NCBI GenBank assembly: GCA_035468355.1
Contig: DATITA010000182.1
Span: 1-64,000, forward strand
Source: DATKSS01 sp035468355
GTDB lineage: Bacteria; Chloroflexota; Dormibacteria; Dormibacterales; Dormibacteraceae
Direction: 5' to 3'
Length of the DNA: 64,000 nucleotides
Every line of letters starts with the position of its first letter. Position 1 is the first letter of the stretch. Position numbers and translations under genes: made by a program. The notes under the pieces are model-generated. The model worked only from the letters and a program-made list of their open reading frames with translations, did not search any database and had not been told where the DNA came from. This document shows positions 56,721-64,000 of the stretch, in pieces.

Positions 56721-57242
56721 GTGGGCAGGTCGAGCGTCCAGGGCCGCTCCGGCCCCTTTCAGCTGCGCGAGGACGTGATCCGCTTTCCCGACGGCGCCGA
56801 GGCCGTGTACACGGTCGTGGCCAACCCCGACTCGGCGTTCATCGTTCCGTATTTCGACAACGGCGACACGATGCTGGTGCGCCAGTGGCGACACGCCTGG
56901 GACGAGTCCTCGTGGGAGGTTCCTGCCGGCACCTTCAACGGCGACGAGGACCCGCTAGAGTGCGCCCGGCGCGAGCTGGCGGAAGAAACCGGGCTCGTGG
57001 CGGGCCGCTACACGTCGCTGGGCGTCGTGCACGGCGCCGCCTTCCTCACGGGGTCCGCGCACATGTTCATGGCCCAGGGGATCACCGAGGCCGAGCGCAG
57101 CCCCGAGACGTATGAGCAGGACATGGAGGTCCTGCGTCTGCCCTTCGCCGAGGCTTTCGAGGCGGCCCTGCAAGGTGGCATCGCCCATTCCGGTTCGGTA
57201 ACGGCGCTCACCCGCGCTGCGCGAGCGCTGAAGATCCTCTAG
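56721..57242 (+). CDS. Nudix hydrolase, ADP-ribose pyrophosphatase-like
   Basis: 173 residues. Full Nudix box G-x5-E-x7-REL-x-EE-x-GL at about residues 74-96 (GTFNGDEDPLECARREL, then AEETGL). The preceding V-R-Q-W-R-H-A and W-E-V-P-A-G segments are typical of the ADP-ribose/NDP-sugar pyrophosphatase subgroup. GTG 56721 is the first start after the carboxylase stop, 38 bp downstream. Its stop codon overlaps the convergent anti-sigma-like gene by 4 bp. Confidence 0.88.
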   Translation: MGRSSVQGRSGPFQLREDVIRFPDGAEAVYTVVANPDSAFIVPYFDNGDTMLVRQWRHAWDESSWEVPAGTFNGDEDPLECARRELAEETGLVAGRYTSLGVVHGAAFLTGSAHMFMAQGITEAERSPETYEQDMEVLRLPFAEAFEAALQGGIAHSGSVTALTRAARALKIL

Positions 57243-59443
57243 CCCCCAGGAGTCGACGCCGGGCTTGGGCTTGGGCTTGGGCTTGGGCTCGGGCTCGGAG
57301 ACGCCGTGGCCGGCACTCCGCTCAACTTGCCGTCGCCGCGTTTGACCGCGACTGGCCCTACCAGGTCGAGGTCATATTCGGCCGCCACGTTGTGCCCCAG
57401 GACGTCGCGCACGGTGGTCAGGACCACGATCCTGTAGTGGGCCCCTGGCCTCAGGTCCAGGCCGCCGATGGTCACCGTCTTGTTCGAATAGGTCGGGCTG
57501 GCGTCGAGCTGCTTGCCCTTGGCGTCGAGGATGACGATTCCTCCGCCGATGGTCCCGGGGTCGAGGTCGCTGTCGAAGGTGACCTGGACCGTGCCAGGCG
57601 TCACCATCAGCCCGACGACCTCCGCGCCCTTGCCCAGATCGCGGCGCGGTCCCGTCGTGGCCTGGTCGATCAAAAGCTTGTTGGTGCTCGGGTCGCGCAC
57701 GAGCGTGAGGGTCTCTTCGAAGTCGCTCACGTCGATCTTCCCGTGGGTGAGGACCAGGCGGACCACGAACCGGGCAGTGTCCGGCTCGGCGCCGGTGACT
57801 TCCTGCGTCAGGATGTAGTAGCGCGAGAAAGAAGGGTCGCCGCTGATGGTCAGGCTGAGGCCGCCCGCGGCGTACGCCTGCCTGCCGCCGGCGTCGAGGA
57901 GCGTGGTCGCATCAGCGGCCTGGCCCTTGAGGCGAGCCTGCATGAACGAGTTGACCACCGCGGCGGCCTGGTCGAGCACCGTAGGCTGAACCGGCATCGC
58001 CGGGGCGGTCGCCGTCCACAGCTGGCCGCCACGGAAGAACGCAAACGACGCGCCGTTGGGCGCCCACTGCGGCAAGTGGTAGGTGCCGTTGGAAAGCTTG
58101 GCCTTGCCGGTGCCGTCGGGCCGCACCTGGGACAGCTCGGTGTCCGAGCCGAGAAGGATCGCGTCCTGGGTGGACCAGCTCGGCTCGCCACCCGGGAGCG
58201 TCGACGTCGCGTTGCCGAGCGGGTCTGAGACGTCGATCGTGCTGCCCGCCGAGTACATCAGGTGCGCTCCGTCAGGGGACCAGCCGAGGAACGTGGCGCC
58301 CGACTGGCCAACCGCGGCGCTCTTGCCGCTGCCGAGGTCGAGGATCATGAGCGCCTGGTCCAGCTGGTAGGCGACCTGCGCGCCGTCCGGTGAGAAAGAC
58401 AAGACGTTTAAAGTGCCGGTGGTCGGCAGCGGCGAGAGCTGTACCGCCGCCTTGTCCCCCTGCGTGTAGATCCCGCCCGGCGCCGCCCAGACCAGCTTGT
58501 CCTTGTCCCAGCCCAGCAGCGTCGGGGGGGCGGCAGGCGCGAGCTCCGCGGTTGAGCTGCCCGCAAAGGTCAGGACTTCGATCTTTCCGCCGCGGATATA
58601 CGCAAGCCGGTCCCCGGAGGGGGAGATGGCCGGCGACGTGACTCCGTCCGCGGCGATCGCGGTCACGGCGCCCCCCTTGGCGGAGACCAGGTCAAGAGCA
58701 CCCGTGGCGTCGACGAAGTAGATCGACCCGGAGTCCGCGGACCACTGCAAAGGCGCGGCCGCAGTTCCGCCCAGCGGCGCGAGCTGCTTTTCTCCCAGCG
58801 AGGATCCGCTCGTCGGGCTCGGGACTGGTGGAGGCGTCGGAGTGGGTGTCGGGGGCGGCTGAGTCACGAAGGTGATCGTCGCCGGCGTGGCGAGCTGCTG
58901 GCCGGCCGCGGTCCTGGCCCCCGGGCCGATCGTGACCTGGTACTGCGTGTTGGGCGCAAGGTTGCCGTTGGCCGGCTGCACGGCAAGTGTGTTGGACTCC
59001 CACGAGAAGGTCACCGAGGTCGCCGGCAGGATCTGGACTGCGGCCTGGGTCGACGAATGGTCCATCTGCTGGTTGAACGAGACCAGGATGGGCTGCTGCA
59101 GGGCGACGCCGGTGGTGCCGTCCATAGAGCTGCTGACGACGACCCTGGTCAGGCCACCGGTCGGCTGGAGGGTCATGTACGTGGCGACCGAAGCGATCAG
59201 CACCACGCCGGCCGCGGCCCCCAGCCAGGCGAGCCCGGGCGGCGCGAAGGCTCGCCGCCACCATGAGTCGCGACCTTCGCTCATCGACCAGGCGTGGTTC
59301 ATCAGCTGCCGCCGGAGGCCTGAGCGGAACGCATCGTCGACCGGCGGGTCAGCCCGCTGGGTCGCGCTGAGAATCGTGGCCAGGCGGCGAAGCTCGTCGT
59401 CCTGGAGGACGTCGTCCAGCTCGGGGTCGTGGCGCCAGCTCAT
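57239..59443 (-). CDS. Membrane-anchored beta-propeller protein with Big_5-like domains, putative ECF anti-sigma factor
   Basis: 734 residues. A short cytoplasmic N-terminus (1-65), a transmembrane helix (about 72-91), an Ig-like Big_5 (SbsA) domain (about 95-193; SSSMDGTTGVALQQPILVSF, LAPNTQYQVTIG), a Pro/Thr linker, a WD40/TolB-like propeller (about 220-470; repeats such as FSPDGAQVAYQLD, WSPDGAHLMYSAG), a domain of unknown type, a second Big_5-like domain (about 600-700) and a PSPSPSP tail. Coupled to the upstream ECF sigma gene by ATGA, so an anti-sigma role with a large extracytoplasmic sensor is inferred; no zinc-binding anti-sigma motif is visible. Confidence 0.82.
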   Translation of the reverse strand: MSWRHDPELDDVLQDDELRRLATILSATQRADPPVDDAFRSGLRRQLMNHAWSMSEGRDSWWRRAFAPPGLAWLGAAAGVVLIASVATYMTLQPTGGLTRVVVSSSMDGTTGVALQQPILVSFNQQMDHSSTQAAVQILPATSVTFSWESNTLAVQPANGNLAPNTQYQVTIGPGARTAAGQQLATPATITFVTQPPPTPTPTPPPVPSPTSGSSLGEKQLAPLGGTAAAPLQWSADSGSIYFVDATGALDLVSAKGGAVTAIAADGVTSPAISPSGDRLAYIRGGKIEVLTFAGSSTAELAPAAPPTLLGWDKDKLVWAAPGGIYTQGDKAAVQLSPLPTTGTLNVLSFSPDGAQVAYQLDQALMILDLGSGKSAAVGQSGATFLGWSPDGAHLMYSAGSTIDVSDPLGNATSTLPGGEPSWSTQDAILLGSDTELSQVRPDGTGKAKLSNGTYHLPQWAPNGASFAFFRGGQLWTATAPAMPVQPTVLDQAAAVVNSFMQARLKGQAADATTLLDAGGRQAYAAGGLSLTISGDPSFSRYYILTQEVTGAEPDTARFVVRLVLTHGKIDVSDFEETLTLVRDPSTNKLLIDQATTGPRRDLGKGAEVVGLMVTPGTVQVTFDSDLDPGTIGGGIVILDAKGKQLDASPTYSNKTVTIGGLDLRPGAHYRIVVLTTVRDVLGHNVAAEYDLDLVGPVAVKRGDGKLSGVPATASPSPSPSPSPSPSPASTPGG
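57261..57296. repeat. Hexanucleotide repeat (GGGCTT/GGGCTC)x6
   Basis: Four GGGCTT then two GGGCTC units in tandem, encoding the C-terminal Pro-Ser tail of the propeller protein on the minus strand. Six-base units keep the frame when the copy number changes. Confidence 0.9.
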
Positions 59444-59997
59444 TCCACGGGCCTCAGCTCGCCGGCGTCCTCGCGGAGCTTGCTCACCGCGCGGTGGATG
59501 AGGAGCTTAACGGCGCCGGCGGACTTGCCCATCGCGACGGCGATGTCCTCGATCTTCATGTCCTCTTGGAACTTGAGCACCAGCGCGATCCGCTGTTGGG
59601 GCGGCAGGTTCTCGACCAGCGCCCACACGCGGCGGATCTCGTCCCGGTGAGCCGCCAGGTCTTCGAGCGCCGGGCCTGCGACGGAGAGGTCGTGGAAATC
59701 GTCAAGCGGCTGCACCGGACGCTGCGTCCGGTAGCGGTCCGCGATCGCGTTGACGGCGATCTGGTACAGCCAGGCAGCGAAGGGCCGCCCCGTGTCCTGG
59801 TAGCGGGGCATGGCCTTCAGAGCCTTCATGAAGACTTCCGAAGTAACGTCCTCTGCCGCGGTTTGCTCCCTCACTCTTGAATACACGAATCGATAGATCT
59901 GCTGAAAGTGCCGGTCGTAGAGCGCCCCAAACTCACGGGGATCCCGTTTAGCGTGCTCGACGAGCTCTCGCTCTTCCTCGCGGGACGGGTCGCTCAC
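59440..59997 (-). CDS. ECF-type RNA polymerase sigma factor
   Basis: 185 residues. Region 2 (about 18-85): FGALYDRHFQQIYRFVYSRV, TAAEDVTSEVFMKAL; region 4 (about 120-175): LPPQQRIALVLKFQEDMKIEDIAVAMG with helix-turn-helix GKSAGAVKLLIHRAVSKL. GTG 59997 has GAAGGG about 4 bp upstream. Its stop overlaps the start of the beta-propeller gene. The pair resembles ECF/anti-sigma operons in which the partner spans the membrane. Confidence 0.93.
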   Translation of the reverse strand: MSDPSREEERELVEHAKRDPREFGALYDRHFQQIYRFVYSRVREQTAAEDVTSEVFMKALKAMPRYQDTGRPFAAWLYQIAVNAIADRYRTQRPVQPLDDFHDLSVAGPALEDLAAHRDEIRRVWALVENLPPQQRIALVLKFQEDMKIEDIAVAMGKSAGAVKLLIHRAVSKLREDAGELRPVE

Positions 59998-60200
59998 CGG
60001 CCCTTCAGCCTGTGCCCCTTCAAACGAGGGTCCATCCAGAGTGGTTACGAGGTTTGAGCTCAGCGGGTTGCATCTCGCACATCAGCCGCCCCCGATTATC
60101 CAACCGGGCGCGCATTCTCACCCCGCCGCGATGGTTCGCCACAGCATCTTGGGTCTGGCCGCCGAGCACTCACAACCTGTAGTTCCGGCCCGTCGGAGCC

Positions 60201-60206
60201 TATAAT
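60201..60206 (+). promoter_or_regulatory. Consensus -10 TATAAT for the purBCSQL operon
   Basis: A perfect TATAAT in the 251-bp gap after the divergent sigma gene predicts transcription from about 60213 and a 36-nt leader with GGGAG at 60231-60235. The -35 region (TGTAGT at 60178-60183, 17-bp spacer) is weak. Nothing else in the gap looks like a gene or known riboswitch. Confidence 0.6.
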
Positions 60207-60248
60207 TCGAGCCGTCCCCCCATTGTTTACTGGGAGCCGGCGCCCTTC

Positions 60249-61556
60249 TTGATCGAGCGATACTCGCCGCCTGCCATCCGGGCGGTCTGGTCCGACCAGC
60301 ACCGGTTCGAGCTATGGCTGCGCATTGAGGTCCTGGCCTGTGAAGCGTGGGCCACGCTCGGCCGCATCCCCGCATCGGCGCTCCCCAAGATCAGGCAGGG
60401 CACGTTCGACGCCACCCGGATCGCCGACGTGGAGGCGCGCGTCGGCCATGACGTGATCGCTTTCCTGACGGTCGTCAACGAGTCCATCGGCCAGCCCGAG
60501 GCCCGTTTCGTCCACCTCGGGATGACCAGTCAGGACCTCAACGACACGGCGATGGCGGTCCAGCTCGTGGAGTCTGCCCGAATCATCCAGTCGGACCTGC
60601 AGGCGGTGCGCGAAGCGGCGGCCGACCTGGCGATCCGTCACCGCAAGACGTTGATGGCGGGCCGCACGCACGGCATCGTGGCGGAGCCCATCACTTTCGG
60701 CTTCAAGGTTGCCGGTTGGGTGGCCGAGCTGGACCGCTCGCTCGCCCGTCTGCGCCTGGCGTCGGAAGAGTCGGCCGTCGGTCGCGTGAGCGGCGCGGTG
60801 GGTACGCACGCGACCATCGATCCGGCGATCGAGGAGCATGTCTGCGCCGAGCTCGGGCTCAAGGTCGACACGGTGTCGACACAGGTCGTTGCGCGCGACC
60901 GCCATGCGAGCTTCATGTCCGCCCTGGCCCTCGTCTCTGGGACACTGGAGCGCATCGCCACTGAGATCCGTCACCTGCAGCGCAGCGAGGTGGGTGAGGC
61001 GTTCGAGCCGTTTGGCAGCGAGCAGAAGGGCAGCTCGGCGATGCCGCACAAGCGCAACCCCGTGCTGACTGAACGAGTGTGCGGGCTGGCGCGCGTCGTC
61101 CGCGGGCACCTTGTCACCGCCCTCGAGAACACGGCGCTCTGGCACGAGCGTGACATCAGCCATTCGTCGGCCGAGCGCGTGATCTTTCCCGACGCGTGCG
61201 CTGCGGTCGACTACATGGCCCAGGAGATGGGAAAGGTTCTGCGCGGCCTCGAGGTTCGTCCTGACCGTATGCTCGCCAACCTGCAGTTCGCCGGCGGGGT
61301 CGTCTTCTCGCAGCGCGTGCTGCTGGCGCTGGTCGACAGCGGCATGTCTCGCGAGGACGCGTACCTCATCGTCCAGAAAGCGGCGATGCAGGCGATGGAG
61401 GGCTCCGGTCCGGGCTTTCGCGCGATCCTCGAGAACAACCAGGAGGTCAAGGGGCGGATCGGGAGCAGGCTGGACCAGGTCTTCGACCCGTGGTCCGGCC
61501 TCGAGCACACCGACCTCGCCTACCAGCGCCTCGGATTGGGAGTACCTGCCAAGTGA
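60249..61556 (+). CDS. purB: Adenylosuccinate lyase
   Basis: 435-residue fumarase/aspartase-superfamily enzyme acting twice in purine synthesis (SAICAR to AICAR, adenylosuccinate to AMP). HLGMTSQDLNDTAM near 95-108, GRTHGIVAEPITFG near 138-151, and the mobile signature loop GSSAMPHKRNP near 263-273. TTG 60249 begins the conserved I-E-R-Y-S-P-P-A start; GGGAG lies 13 bp upstream. First gene of a five-gene purine operon. Its stop overlaps the purC GTG (GTGA). Confidence 0.95.
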   Translation: MIERYSPPAIRAVWSDQHRFELWLRIEVLACEAWATLGRIPASALPKIRQGTFDATRIADVEARVGHDVIAFLTVVNESIGQPEARFVHLGMTSQDLNDTAMAVQLVESARIIQSDLQAVREAAADLAIRHRKTLMAGRTHGIVAEPITFGFKVAGWVAELDRSLARLRLASEESAVGRVSGAVGTHATIDPAIEEHVCAELGLKVDTVSTQVVARDRHASFMSALALVSGTLERIATEIRHLQRSEVGEAFEPFGSEQKGSSAMPHKRNPVLTERVCGLARVVRGHLVTALENTALWHERDISHSSAERVIFPDACAAVDYMAQEMGKVLRGLEVRPDRMLANLQFAGGVVFSQRVLLALVDSGMSREDAYLIVQKAAMQAMEGSGPGFRAILENNQEVKGRIGSRLDQVFDPWSGLEHTDLAYQRLGLGVPAK

Positions 61557-62473
61557 TTCCAGGGCCGGCCCTCACCGACACTGACCTTCCGCTCAAGCTC
61601 TTCGCGCGGGGCAAGGTCCGCGACACCTACGAGCTCGGACCCGACCGGCTGCTGATGGTGGCGACCGACCGCCTCTCGGCGTTCGACCACGTGTTGCCCG
61701 GCGGCATCCCGGACCGCGGCAAGGTCCTGACCCAGCTCTCGATCTTCTGGTTCTCCCAGACCGACACGTTCCAGCAAAACCACCTGATCTCGGGCATGGT
61801 GCCCGATCTCCCCGCGGCGCTCAAGGACCACCGCGAGGAGCTCGCCGGACGGTTCATGATCGTCCGCAAAGCCAAGCGCATCGACTTCGAGTGCGTGGTG
61901 CGCGGATACCTCGCCGGCAGCGCATGGAAGGAGTACCAGGACTCGCACACGCTCGCGGGCGAGGAGATGCCTCCCGGCCTGCGCCAGAGCGAGAGGCTTG
62001 CCTACCCGACCTTCTCGCCGGCGACCAAGGCCGAGACCGGGCACGACGAGAACATCTCTTTCGCGACCCTCAAAAAGGAGCTCGGCGACGAGCTCGCCAC
62101 GAAGCTTCGGGACGCGAGCCTGGAGCTTTACAAGTACGCCGCCGAATTCTCCACCCGCCGGGGCTTGATCCTGGCCGACACCAAGTTCGAGTTCGGCCTC
62201 ATCGACGATGAGCTGATCCTGATCGACGAGGCGCTGACCCCCGACAGCTCGAGGTACTGGGATGCTGCCACCTATGCGGTCGGGACATCGCCGGACTCTT
62301 ATGACAAGCAGTTCGTCCGCGACTGGCTCACGCAGTCGGGTTGGGACAAGGAATCCGAGCCGCCCCAGCTTCCGAGCGAGGTCGTGGCGCAGACCCGCAT
62401 GCGCTACCTGACGGCCTACCAGCGGCTCGTAGGCAAGCCACTGTTCCCGCCCACACCCAGGAACGAACGTTGA
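61553..62473 (+). CDS. purC: SAICAR synthetase
   Basis: 306 residues, the larger SAICAR synthetase form. ARGKVRDTYELG near residues 15-26, TDRLSAFDHVLPGGIPDRG, the ECVVRGYLAGSAWKEY signature near 115-130 and ILIDEALTPDSSRYW. It joins aspartate to CAIR. GTG 61553 overlaps the purB stop and its TGA overlaps the purS TTG; the longer in-frame extension lies inside purB and is not used. Confidence 0.94.
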   Translation: MIPGPALTDTDLPLKLFARGKVRDTYELGPDRLLMVATDRLSAFDHVLPGGIPDRGKVLTQLSIFWFSQTDTFQQNHLISGMVPDLPAALKDHREELAGRFMIVRKAKRIDFECVVRGYLAGSAWKEYQDSHTLAGEEMPPGLRQSERLAYPTFSPATKAETGHDENISFATLKKELGDELATKLRDASLELYKYAAEFSTRRGLILADTKFEFGLIDDELILIDEALTPDSSRYWDAATYAVGTSPDSYDKQFVRDWLTQSGWDKESEPPQLPSEVVAQTRMRYLTAYQRLVGKPLFPPTPRNER

Positions 62474-62726
62474 TCGCGAAGATCATCGTCACGCCCAAGC
62501 CGGTGGTCAACGACCCGCAGGGCATCACCGTCAGGCAAGGGCTCGCGTCGCTAGGTTTCACGGAGATCTCGGATGTTCGCGTGGGTAAGTACATCGAGCT
62601 CACCCTGGAGGCATCCAGCGAGCACGACGCGCGCGAACGCGTCGAGGCCATGTGCCGCCGGCTGCTGGCGAACCACGTGATCGAAGACTTCAGGTTTGAC
62701 ATCGAAACGGACGGGCACCGCCGCCG

Positions 62727-62730
<4 letters not shown>
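62470..62730 (+). CDS. purS: Phosphoribosylformylglycinamidine synthase, PurS subunit
   Basis: 86 residues. KIIVTPKPVVNDPQGITVRQ, LGFTEISDVRVGKYIEL and the C-terminal LLANHVIEDFRFDIE match PurS, the small structural subunit that bridges PurQ and small PurL. TTG 62470 overlaps the purC stop (TTGA). The gene order purS-purQ-purL fits the three-subunit FGAM synthase of Gram-positive bacteria and archaea. Confidence 0.94.
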
Positions 62731-63427
<697 letters not shown>

Positions 63428-63431
<4 letters not shown>

Positions 63432-64000
63432 GTCTCGAGATGATCGACGACCGGCGGCTGAGGGAGGTCGCGCTGACCCCCGAGGAGTACCGGGCGATCG
63501 TCGAGCAGCTCAAACGACCGCCCAACGAGGTCGAGCTCGGCATGCTCGGGGTCCTGTGGTCCGAGCACTGCTCGTACAAGAGTTCCAAGGCGCTGCTGCG
63601 CCGCCTGCCGTCGACCGGTGCCTCGGTGGTCCAGGGACCAGGCGAGAACGCCGGCGCCGTGAGCATCGGCGAAGGTTGGGCCGCGGTCTTCAAGATCGAG
63701 TCGCACAACCACCCTTCCGCCATCGAGCCGTACCAGGGCGCTGCCACCGGCGTGGGCGGGATCATCCGGGACGTGATCGCGATGGGCGCTCGTCCCATCG
63801 CGCTGCTCGACTCGCTGCGTTTTGGACCCCTCCCCGCGTCGCAGCATCACTTCGAAGGGGTCGTCGCCGGAATCGGCGGCTACGGTAACTGCATCGGGAT
63901 CCCGACCGTCGGCGGCGAGGTGTACTTCGATGACTGCTACGCGCAGAACCCTCTGGTCAACGCCATGTGCGTCGGCCTGGTGAGGGTCGAGCGCCTGATG
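63428..64000 (+). CDS. purL: Phosphoribosylformylglycinamidine synthase, PurL subunit (3' truncated by window)
   Basis: The first 191 codons of PurL: LGMLGVLWSEHCSYKSSK near residues 38-55 (catalytic His), FKIESHNHPSAIEPYQGAATGVGG near 90-113 (quoted in two parts, FKIESHNHPS and AIEPYQGAATGVGG), and GGYGNCIGIPTVGGE. This is the small PurL type that works with PurS and PurQ. TTG 63428 overlaps the purQ stop; ATG 63440 is a possible alternative start. The rest of the gene lies beyond the window. Confidence 0.95.

Noticed and set aside
59998..60248. tRNA gene or purine riboswitch in the gap before purB
   Set aside because: I could not find a cloverleaf, a T-loop sequence or a conserved purine-aptamer core by eye; only the TATAAT promoter is supported.

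Overview
This 64-kb window is dense, high-GC chromosomal DNA with almost no intergenic space. It holds about 59 protein genes (two cut by the window edges). I found no rRNA or tRNA genes, no insertion sequences, no phage genes and no CRISPR array. Gene content (GuaB3-type IMP dehydrogenase-related protein, tandem DUF881 proteins, two-subunit pyruvate carboxylase, S53 peptidase, TadE/TadG proteins, PurS-type purine synthesis, GTG/TTG starts) suggests a soil-type bacterium of the Chloroflexota / Dormibacterota-like / deep Actinobacteriota neighbourhood. No marker gene here settles the phylum.

Layout. 1-6.1 kb: proline/acyl-CoA catabolism (pruA, crotonase), a GT87-like membrane glycosyltransferase, and a GNAT plus aromatic amino-acid decarboxylase pair. 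6.1-14.5 kb: a minus-strand run (fumC, a MthK-like K+ channel, then five genes overlapping by 4, 4, 4 and 1 nt: CDF transporter with three cytoplasmic domains, tandem GNAT, lipoprotein S53 peptidase, zinc-ribbon PrsW-like protein that has lost its catalytic residues, zinc-ribbon membrane protein). 14.5-22.1 kb: Ppx/GppA phosphatase, CzcD-type transporter, a large protein with a nucleoside-phosphorylase-like C-terminus, an exported helical protein, a 54-residue membrane protein, acyl-CoA synthetase and GreA. 22.1-27.6 kb: three TadE/TadG-like proteins and a membrane GGDEF/HD protein. 27.5-32.2 kb: an MrfA/MrfB-type repair helicase-exonuclease pair behind a promoter carrying a perfect SOS-type palindrome, divergent from an ECF sigma factor. 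32.2-43.9 kb: cysS, molybdopterin-binding-like protein, DUF309, HD hydrolase, FmdB-type zinc ribbon, PLP enzymes (threonine dehydratase-like, threonine aldolase), amidohydrolase, a PhaR-like/PhaF-like pair and two DUF881 proteins. 43.9-57.2 kb: gdhA, epimerase and acyltransferase, guaB3-guaA-(toroid protein)-purD-purE, two-subunit pyruvate carboxylase and a Nudix hydrolase. 57.2-60 kb: ECF sigma factor with a beta-propeller anti-sigma candidate. 60.2-64 kb: purB-purC-purS-purQ-purL, each stop overlapping the next start.

Three patterns cut across the window. (i) Many monocistronic or first genes lack a Shine-Dalgarno sequence but carry a TANNNT hexamer 12-18 bp before the start codon, which points to leaderless mRNAs. 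Several divergent pairs share 13-20 bp of such sequence. (ii) Operon-internal genes are coupled through ATGA/GTGA/TTGA/TGATG overlaps. (iii) Convergent genes often overlap at their 3' ends, by up to 108 bp.

The most unusual loci are the SOS-box-controlled mrfAB pair, the 29-bp tandem repeat that multiplies the translation start region of the biotin carboxylase gene, the pseudo-PrsW/S53 operon, and the PhaR/PhaF-like divergent pair.
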